A stretch of DNA of 5,382 nt from Nitrospiraceae bacterium (GTDB lineage Bacteria; Nitrospirota; Thermodesulfovibrionia; UBA6902), in NCBI GenBank assembly GCA_020354155.1, contig CP070644.1:808908-814289 (forward strand), written 5' to 3'. Under the pieces are notes generated by a model. It worked only from the letters and a program-made list of their open reading frames with translations. It made no database searches and was not told the DNA's origin. Below are positions 1 to 4,365 of the stretch, piece after piece. Both the position numbers and the translations under genes were made by a program. Numbering within the stretch: position 1 is the first letter of the stretch; every line of letters starts with the position of its first letter.

Positions 1-186
1 ATATCCAAAAAGTTTCTCGGCTGCAGGGTTCCAGAGGAATATTTTTTCCTTCTCGTCAATGGAGATAATTGCATCCACTGCTGAGCCTGTGATAAAACGG
101 CATATCTCATCCCTGTCGGAAAGTTCCTTTTTTAAGCGTTTCGCCTCAAGAGTGAGAGAGCTTGTAATATTGTTGTCTTCCTTCAT
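1..186 (-). CDS. PAS-domain sensor protein, N-terminal fragment (cut by left window edge)
   Basis: Only the first 62 residues are present; the reading frame is open to the window edge. Residues 1-30 are charged and probably helical (EAKRLKKELSDRDEICR). Residues 31-62 match the opening of a PAS domain: a phenylalanine and small residues, then DAIISIDEKEKIFLWNPAAE and KLFGY, the usual strand-turn-strand followed by the N-P-A-A-E-x-L-F-G-Y signature. No membrane segment or signal peptide precedes the PAS domain, so the visible part is cytoplasmic. Proteins of this kind are usually sensor histidine kinases, diguanylate cyclases or sigma-54 activators; which one cannot be told because the output domain lies outside the window. 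ATG at 186 is chosen because an in-frame stop (TAA) lies a few codons upstream with no other start between. The ribosome binding site is weak (only GAG). A short ORF with a much better site lies 29 bases upstream. Confidence 0.75.
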   Translation of the reverse strand, partial: MKEDNNITSSLTLEAKRLKKELSDRDEICRFITGSAVDAIISIDEKEKIFLWNPAAEKLFGY

Positions 187-215
187 ATACTCATAGATAT
201 TTTACATGAACTGCT

Positions 216-281
216 CTAATTATCAAGATTTAATTTTATATCTGCAACGTTCGAGCGGCAGTTGCAGGAGAGCGGTTTCAT
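216..281 (-). CDS. possible 21-residue small ORF or leader peptide ahead of the PAS gene
   Basis: The minus strand reads AAAGGAGAGG, a strong Shine-Dalgarno match, about nine bases before ATG at 281. This opens a 21-codon frame (MKPLSCNCRSNVADIKLNLDN) ending in TAG at 216. The stop is 29 bases upstream of the PAS-gene start and on the same strand. The peptide is polar, lacks a membrane segment and has a C-x-C pair. It matches no family I recognise. It may be a translated leader, or a coupling ORF that helps ribosomes reach the weakly signalled PAS start. The same frame is open further upstream across the neighbouring plus-strand gene, but that extension is an antisense shadow. The ribosome binding site is visible; translation is inferred. 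Confidence 0.3.
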   Translation of the reverse strand: MKPLSCNCRSNVADIKLNLDN

Positions 282-297
282 AGTATCATCCCTCTCC

Positions 298-326
298 TTT
301 ACATTCGTTGAAGATTTTATTAGACT
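298..326 (+). promoter_or_regulatory. candidate sigma-70 promoter for the DUF6941-like gene
   Basis: TTTACA at 298-303 (five of six bases of the -35 consensus) is followed after exactly 17 bases by TAGACT at 321-326 (four of six of the -10 consensus). Transcription would begin near 333, leaving a leader of about 35 bases that contains the ribosome binding site at 354-361. The placement fits the start at 368 and would leave the earlier TTG codon at 308 outside the transcript. It is a pattern match only. Confidence 0.35.
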
Positions 327-353
327 TACCGCAGCATATGGGATATGCATATG

Positions 354-361
354 AAAAGGAG
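354..361 (+). promoter_or_regulatory. ribosome binding site that fixes the start at 368
   Basis: AAAAGGAG sits six bases before the ATG at 368. The longer frame beginning at TTG 308 has no such site and adds 20 residues with no resemblance to the family. The binding site therefore decides for the shorter protein beginning MNVELFVLCD. Confidence 0.7.
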
Positions 362-367
362 CATACG

Positions 368-769
368 ATGAATGTTGAATTATTCGTACTCTGTGATGCC
401 GCCACTGACTATCACGGGAAACTGAACATATTGGGCGCTTATGATACAATATGGGCCAGAAACCTTCCGGCTGTTCACCCCCTCTGTGCTGTTGCCATAA
501 GAATTCGCTTTGCAAAAATTGAGGAGGGTGAGCACAAAATCAGGGTCAATATTATCGATGCAGACGGAAAGTCAATCTTAAAGCCTGTTGAAATGGCAGC
601 GAAGATCCAGTTCCGGGAAGATATGACTTCAATGGCAGCGAACATGATATTGAATCTGCAGGGGATTAAATTTGAGCACTTTGGTGAGTACTCAGTCGAT
701 CTTGCTGTTGATAGCAGGCATGAGGCATCTTTACCCCTCTTTATAAATCAGGCTCCTGCACAGGCCTGA
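368..769 (+). CDS. DUF6941-like protein of unknown function
   Basis: A 133-residue soluble protein without signal peptide or membrane segment. Its pattern fits the uncharacterised family I know as DUF6941: an N-terminal strand with C9-D10-A11-A12, the segment GKLNILGAYDTI (17-28), a conserved LPAVHP turn (33-38) leading into a strand (AVAIRIRF, 41-48), a middle IIDADGK hairpin (62-68), and a C-terminal ASLPLFI strand (120-126). The alternation of short hydrophobic strands suggests a small beta-sandwich. No catalytic motif is visible and the family has no agreed function, so none is assigned. Start ATG 368 is supported by a strong ribosome binding site, and a candidate promoter lies at 298-326. 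The gene is probably monocistronic: a repeat element with terminator-like structure follows before the next plus-strand gene. Family assignment is from memory of sequence pattern; the ORF itself is very likely real. Confidence 0.8.
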   Translation: MNVELFVLCDAATDYHGKLNILGAYDTIWARNLPAVHPLCAVAIRIRFAKIEEGEHKIRVNIIDADGKSILKPVEMAAKIQFREDMTSMAANMILNLQGIKFEHFGEYSVDLAVDSRHEASLPLFINQAPAQA

Positions 770-850
770 GATAAGTAATTATTGGTACTATTCCAATTTG
801 AGTAAAGAGACATTCTGTATGAATTGGTTATCTGCCTTTATGACCTATAC

Positions 851-927
851 TGTCATTCCCCGACTTGACCGGGGAATCCAGCAGCTTATTCAGTCTCTGG
901 ATTGTCCGGTCAAGCCGGACAATGACA
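851..927. repeat. intergenic palindromic element with TGTCATT...AATGACA ends
   Basis: A 77-base imperfect palindrome. The left arm (851-881) and the reverse complement of the right arm (897-927) agree at 26 of 31 positions and are joined by about 15 bases. Each arm is also a hairpin by itself: ATTCCCCG (855-862) pairs with CGGGGAAT (870-877), and ATTGTCCGG (901-909) pairs with CCGGACAAT (915-923). The element can therefore form one long stem or two small stems. Elements with these ends and a CTTGACCGG core are, from general knowledge, dispersed repeats in several Gram-negative groups. Copy number in this genome cannot be seen from the window. No clear target-site duplication flanks it. Confidence 0.75.
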
Positions 928-932
928 TTTTT
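901..932 (+). terminator. terminator-like hairpin at the end of the repeat element
   Basis: The right arm of the repeat gives a perfect nine-base-pair stem (901-909 with 915-923) around a five-base loop TCAAG, then GACA and five thymines (928-932). This resembles an intrinsic terminator for the DUF6941-like gene, although four bases separate stem and T-run. It lies only eight bases before the ATG of the following gene, so it could equally impede that gene's expression. Confidence 0.3.
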
Positions 933-940
933 ATCACACA

Positions 941-1522
941 ATGAAAACAAGGATATCAGAAAAGGACCTGAGAAGATTTTACCGCCTCCTGTCAGTCAGT
1001 ATGACTGATTTTGACTGCGGCAGCATCTGTGCCCCTAAAAACGATGGTGTGCCCTTCTGCTGCGAGAATGAATACGTTGCCCCCATTCTGTTCCATGAGG
1101 AATACCGGTGGCACAGGATGAAGGGGAAGTTCTGGAAGCGTGCCTCATTGAAGAATAAGGAAATCAAAAAGATGGTGAATGAGTCTGTGTCCTATTATGT
1201 ATATGCCCAATGTCCCGGGCCCTCCCGGTGCAGCAGGACAAAACGGGCCATCGTCTGCAGGACCTTTCCCTTTGAGCCCCAGGTCTGTGAATGCGGGAGC
1301 GTGCTCGGTCTTGTCTATATAGACAGTGGCAGTGACAACTGTGCCCTCATCGGCAAACCACAGAAAATCTACAATCCTCAATATATAGATAATTCAATTA
1401 CTTTCTGGAAGGAACTCTTTGCGCTCTATCCTGATGAAAGGGACCTCTATATTGATGAATCAAAAAAGCGTCTTCGAAGGTTAAAGCGCCAGGGCAGGAA
1501 ACTGAAAATCTTCAAACCCTGA
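941..1522 (+). CDS. YkgJ-like cysteine-rich zinc/iron-chelating protein
   Basis: A 193-residue soluble protein with ten cysteines at residues 26, 30, 40, 41, 91, 97, 106, 116, 118 and 134. The pattern C-x3-C-x9-CC, then C91-PGPSR-C97 and C106-RTFPFEP, is the arrangement of the YkgJ / CxxCxxCC family (putative zinc- or iron-chelating domain). Members are thought to bind a metal ion or iron-sulfur centre; their biochemical role is not established. The last 21 residues are strongly basic (11 Lys/Arg between 175 and 192), which could contact nucleic acid or membrane; this is inference. ATG 941 is the only plausible early start because an in-frame TGA lies at 923-925, but no Shine-Dalgarno sequence is present before it. 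The next ATG (residue 21) also lacks one. The gene is bracketed by repeat elements at 851-927 and 1548-1636. Confidence 0.82.
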   Translation: MKTRISEKDLRRFYRLLSVSMTDFDCGSICAPKNDGVPFCCENEYVAPILFHEEYRWHRMKGKFWKRASLKNKEIKKMVNESVSYYVYAQCPGPSRCSRTKRAIVCRTFPFEPQVCECGSVLGLVYIDSGSDNCALIGKPQKIYNPQYIDNSITFWKELFALYPDERDLYIDESKKRLRRLKRQGRKLKIFKP

Positions 1523-1547
1523 GGATCTGTTGAAGAACAGGGAATAA

Positions 1548-1636
1548 TGTCATTTCGAACAGAGTGAGAAATCTTTATTTTTAAATCGTATGAAAGTTGC
1601 AAGATTCCTTGTAGCTTTTGGTTTCTCGGAATGACA
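1548..1636. repeat. second TGTCATT...AATGACA palindromic element
   Basis: The 89-base element opens with TGTCATTTCGAAC and closes with TCTCGGAATGACA. The left arm (1548-1575) and the reverse complement of the right arm (1601-1636) agree at both ends (TGTCATT...ATCTT) but differ in length in the middle. Each arm again carries its own short stem: ATTTC (1552-1556) with GAAAT (1568-1572), and ATTCC (1604-1608) with GGAAT (1628-1632). AATAA occurs immediately before the element (1543-1547) and again at 1639-1643, two bases beyond its end, which might be a target-site remnant. It separates the convergent ends of the YkgJ-like gene and the minus-strand ATPase gene, so a role in bidirectional termination is possible. 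Confidence 0.6.
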
Positions 1637-1684
1637 GCAATAAAGAGCTATTTTATTTGGTAGTGAAAAGTAAAACGTGAAGGC

Positions 1685-3829
1685 CTATGATTTCATGGCC
1701 CGTTTAATGGAATCGAGAAACTGACTGGTATCAACAGGGCGGGGCAGGAAATCGTTTATACCGAGATTTTCAATGCCGTCTTCGCGGTCACCGTCCTGCT
1801 GGTCAGAGACACAGAGCACAGGAGTGGATGCAAGGTTTGCATTGTTTCTGATCTCTTTTATCATATCCAGCTTGTCCTGTGAATCATTTATTATGATAAG
1901 GCCTGGATTGGATTCTTCAGTTATCTCCAGCATTTCTCCGTTTGTTGAGTGGATGACCTCATAGCCATCTGTTTCAAGTGCTGAGCGCATTATGTTGATC
2001 TCTTCTGCGTCATTATTAAAAATCAACACTTTTTGCGGACTTATGCTGACATATTTACTGTCCTCTGTTTGAGGGACTGCACTGTTGGATTGATTCTCCT
2101 CTGTGGACTGGTTCTCCTCTGCAAGAATAAAGCGAGGAAAGGGTATTTTTGAAATGATTTCATCAAGTGTTGTCAGCCCTTCGGATACTTTGTCCCAGGC
2201 ATCCTGAAACATTGTCTTTGAACCGGCATTCCGGGCGACATCCCAGATATCATCCTCATTAAAGTTTCCTGATATAAGACGCTTCAGATTACTTTCCATT
2301 ATCAGAAGCTCATAGACTCCGACTCTGCCCTTGTACCCTGTGTTATTGCATTTGTTGCATCCCTGCCCTTTATAAAAATGTTCTATAACAGGTAAATTGA
2401 ACTTCTTTGCTTCCTCAGGAAATTCTATTTCTGTTTTGCATTCCGTACATATTCTCCTGACCAGTCTCTGCGCAATTATACCGGATACGGCTGATGTCAC
2501 CAGAAAAGGCGCAAGTCCTATATCTATAAGCCTTGAGATGGTCGATACTGTATCGTTTGTATGCAGGGTGCTTAAAACAAAGTGACCGGTCAATGCAGCC
2601 CGTGTGGCAATCTCTGCTGTATCCAGATCCCTGATTTCACCGAGCATGACGATGTCCGGGTCCTGCCTGAGGACTGAACGAAGGGCGCTGGCAAAGGTAA
2701 AGCCAATACCCTCATTCATCCCAACCTGGGTGATTTCAGCAAGTTTGTACTCTACCGGGTCTTCAAGGGTAATGATGTTCTTGGTTTCAGTCCTTAACTG
2801 CTGAAGGATGGAATAAAGGGAGGTTGTCTTACCGCTTCCCGTAGGCCCGGTAACAAGGAGCATACCCTGGGGCTGGCTGAAGATTTCGATGAGCGGTCTT
2901 AAAATATTGTCCGATATACCCAGCTGGCTGAGCGGGATGAGGCCCGTTGATGCATCAAGGAGCCTGATAACGATTTTCTCACCGTATACTGACGGCAGTG
3001 TAGAAACTCGGAGATCAACATTTTTATTCTCGAGACGTAATGCGCTTCTGCCGTCCTGGGGGAATCTCCTGTTTGTAATGTCGAGATTGGAGATAATCTT
3101 TACCCTTGAGATTACAGCATCCTGAATCTGTTTGGGATAGGTCTGGATGTTTTTCAGTGCCCCATCAATCCTGTATCGTACCTGGAGATTCTTTTCCCGG
3201 GGTTCAATATGAATATCACTTGCTCCGCACTTGATGGAATCGGCTATAACCATGGTAACCAGTTTAACAATGGGCGCTGCTTCGCTGTTCTGGTACAGGG
3301 CCTGCAGATTAACAGATTCAGTTTCTTCCTCTGTTTCTTCTTTAACAAACTCAACATCATCATAGCTTGGAAGATCTGATAGCATTTCCAAGGTTTCATC
3401 TTCTGCTCCGTAGTAATGTTCAATTGCATCGAGAATATTGCTCTCAGGTGCAATGGTAACGGATATCTTCAGACCTGTTTCAAATGAAAGGTCCTCGATT
3501 GTTTCCCAGTCAAGGGGGTTGGCCATTACAATAGTAAGGTATTTGCCGTTCAGTTCAAGCGGCAGGACTAATCTTTGCTCTGCTGTTGTTTTGGAAACAA
3601 GGGCCAGCACTTCCTTTGGTGGACTGTAATCGTTACAGTTAACCATCTGAAGTTTAAGCTGTTTTGTGAGTGTCTCGGCAACCTGCATTTCATCCACATA
3701 TCCGAGCTCAATGAGCACTTTGCCGAGTTTCTTGTTTTTTCCCTGCTGAATTGTAAGGGCGTTCTCAAGCTGCTCTTCAGTAATCAGCTCTGATTCAATG
3801 AGGATCTCACCCAGTTTCTTTTTTCTCAT
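1685..3829 (-). CDS. PilB/GspE-type secretion or pilus ATPase with MshEN domain and C-terminal degenerate receiver
   Basis: A 714-residue cytoplasmic motor ATPase of the type IV pilus / type II secretion family. Residues 5-57 hold two 24-residue MshEN-type motifs, and 58-140 complete the T2SSE N-terminal domain. The ATPase follows: GASDIHIEP (202-210), NRRFPQDGR (253-261), Walker A GPTGSGKTT (328-336), Asp box LEDPVE (355-360), Walker B LGEIRD with E398 (396-401), His box LTGHFVLSTLHTND (413-426), and a zinc tetracysteine (C461, C464, C491, C494). All catalytic elements are intact, so it should hydrolyse ATP. A polar linker (570-597) with a small tandem repeat leads to a receiver-like domain (600-714) whose phosphorylation residues are replaced (N605, N606, N648, R697). 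Typical PilB or GspE proteins end near residue 565, so the tail is an addition of about 150 residues. ATG 3829 is fixed by an in-frame TAA three codons upstream; no strong ribosome binding site is visible in the A-rich leader. PilB and GspE cannot be told apart here, because no pilus or secretion partners adjoin it. Confidence 0.93.
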   Translation of the reverse strand: MRKKKLGEILIESELITEEQLENALTIQQGKNKKLGKVLIELGYVDEMQVAETLTKQLKLQMVNCNDYSPPKEVLALVSKTTAEQRLVLPLELNGKYLTIVMANPLDWETIEDLSFETGLKISVTIAPESNILDAIEHYYGAEDETLEMLSDLPSYDDVEFVKEETEEETESVNLQALYQNSEAAPIVKLVTMVIADSIKCGASDIHIEPREKNLQVRYRIDGALKNIQTYPKQIQDAVISRVKIISNLDITNRRFPQDGRSALRLENKNVDLRVSTLPSVYGEKIVIRLLDASTGLIPLSQLGISDNILRPLIEIFSQPQGMLLVTGPTGSGKTTSLYSILQQLRTETKNIITLEDPVEYKLAEITQVGMNEGIGFTFASALRSVLRQDPDIVMLGEIRDLDTAEIATRAALTGHFVLSTLHTNDTVSTISRLIDIGLAPFLVTSAVSGIIAQRLVRRICTECKTEIEFPEEAKKFNLPVIEHFYKGQGCNKCNNTGYKGRVGVYELLIMESNLKRLISGNFNEDDIWDVARNAGSKTMFQDAWDKVSEGLTTLDEIISKIPFPRFILAEENQSTEENQSNSAVPQTEDSKYVSISPQKVLIFNNDAEEINIMRSALETDGYEVIHSTNGEMLEITEESNPGLIIINDSQDKLDMIKEIRNNANLASTPVLCVSDQQDGDREDGIENLGINDFLPRPVDTSQFLDSIKRAMKS

Positions 3830-4161
3830 CTTTTTTTATTTATTGCAGCAATAAAATATGGAGGCACTGCCCCTGCACGAATCTTTATCACCACTTTTTA
3901 TGGGGCCCTTCCCTGTCCATGAGCAAATTTCCTTAAAAATCAAAGCATTATAAAATTACTTGTTTCGCATATCTTATCGGTATGGGGAAAGATAATCTTT
4001 AGAGCGGAGGAGGAAAAGGAACACAACCCCCGGCGACGGGCTCCCGGTCTGCACCGTGTAGAATTATGGAGAAGAAATGAAGTATACTGAACGTTGCTGA
4101 TTCCGCTCAACACATTGCCTGCCAGGATTCTCTGAATATTTTCAGAATGAGCACAGAGTCC
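3830..4161. other. gene-free region between the divergent ATPase and typA genes
   Basis: No protein gene of credible length is seen on either strand. Visible items: a minus-strand TATAAT at 3952-3947 with no good -35; a 10-codon minus frame at 3920-3888 preceded by AAGGAA; a 13-base palindrome AAAGATAATCTTT (3988-4000); a Shine-Dalgarno-like GGAGGAGG (4006-4013) with no start codon at usable distance; a GC-rich patch (4027-4057) with a stem GACGG (4035-4039) / CC-GTC (4044-4049); and a bulged hairpin (4127-4136 with 4141-4148) that has no T-run. I recognise no known RNA family, tRNA or riboswitch consensus. The ATPase promoter presumably lies at its left side. Confidence 0.5.
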
Positions 4162-4309
4162 TCCCCTTTGGAATAAGGGGGACGAGGGGGATTTGAAAAG
4201 GCAGAGAGTACATATGAATTTTTGTAATAGATAATTGTAATAAAAACATTATAGACACATAAACTACATACTCTATAAAATCACCCCTGTCCTCTCTTTG
4301 CAAAGGAAG
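4162..4309. repeat. 148-base inverted-repeat (MITE-like) element upstream of typA
   Basis: The left arm (4162-4194: TCCCCTTTGG, then AAGGGGGACGAGGGGGATTT) and the right arm (4278-4309, AAATCACCCCTGTCC, then TTTGCAAAGGAAG) are imperfect inverted copies around an AT-rich core of about 80 bases. The left arm folds on itself (CCCCTT 4163-4168 with AAGGGG 4175-4180), and the right arm contains the palindrome CTTTGCAAAG (4296-4305). The form resembles the dispersed CCCCTTTG...GGGGGATTT repeats found in many Gram-negative genomes. There is no ORF inside and no obvious target-site duplication. It occupies the region where typA's promoter would be expected. Confidence 0.6.
4252..4279 (+). promoter_or_regulatory. 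candidate sigma-70 promoter for typA inside the repeat element
   Basis: TAGACA at 4252-4257 (five of six of the -35 consensus) is followed after 16 bases by TATAAA at 4274-4279 (five of six of the -10 consensus). Transcription would start near 4286 and give a leader of about 80 bases. The -10 overlaps the inner edge of the element's right arm, so the repeat may supply typA's promoter. It is a pattern match in AT-rich DNA, so a chance hit is possible. Confidence 0.35.
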
Positions 4310-4365
4310 CGAACAATACGGTATGTATAAACAGTTTGTATGGATTACAAAGAGGTTTTATCAAT

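Noticed and set aside
308..367. TTG start at 308 giving a 153-residue form of the DUF6941-like protein
   Set aside because: No ribosome binding site before TTG, a strong one before ATG 368, and a likely promoter whose transcript begins after 308.
216..515. 99-residue minus-strand frame
   Set aside because: Most of it is antisense to the real plus-strand gene at 368-769; only the last 21 codons have their own ribosome binding site and are kept as a small ORF.
781..797. ATTGG...CCAAT inverted repeat after the DUF6941-like gene
   Set aside because: Five base pairs, AT-rich, no T-run; expected by chance.
979..1381. Minus-strand frames opposite the YkgJ-like gene
   Set aside because: They are shadows of a well-supported cysteine-motif protein and have no recognisable family pattern.
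1517..1542. Hairpin CTGTT-GAAG-AACAG with outer CCCTG/CAGGG after the YkgJ-like stop codon, as a terminator
   Set aside because: The stem is short and no T-run follows, so an intrinsic terminator cannot be supported.
851..1636. CRISPR array or composite transposon made of the two palindromic elements
   Set aside because: There are only two copies with different inner sequences, no regular spacers, no transposase and no convincing target-site duplications.
1773..3793. Several 60-80 residue frames overlapping the ATPase gene on either strand
   Set aside because: All lie within the intact 714-residue ATPase frame and lack independent support.
3830..4160. Cyclic-di-GMP riboswitch upstream of the ATPase or typA
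   Set aside because: The conserved GEMM core sequences are not present on either strand.
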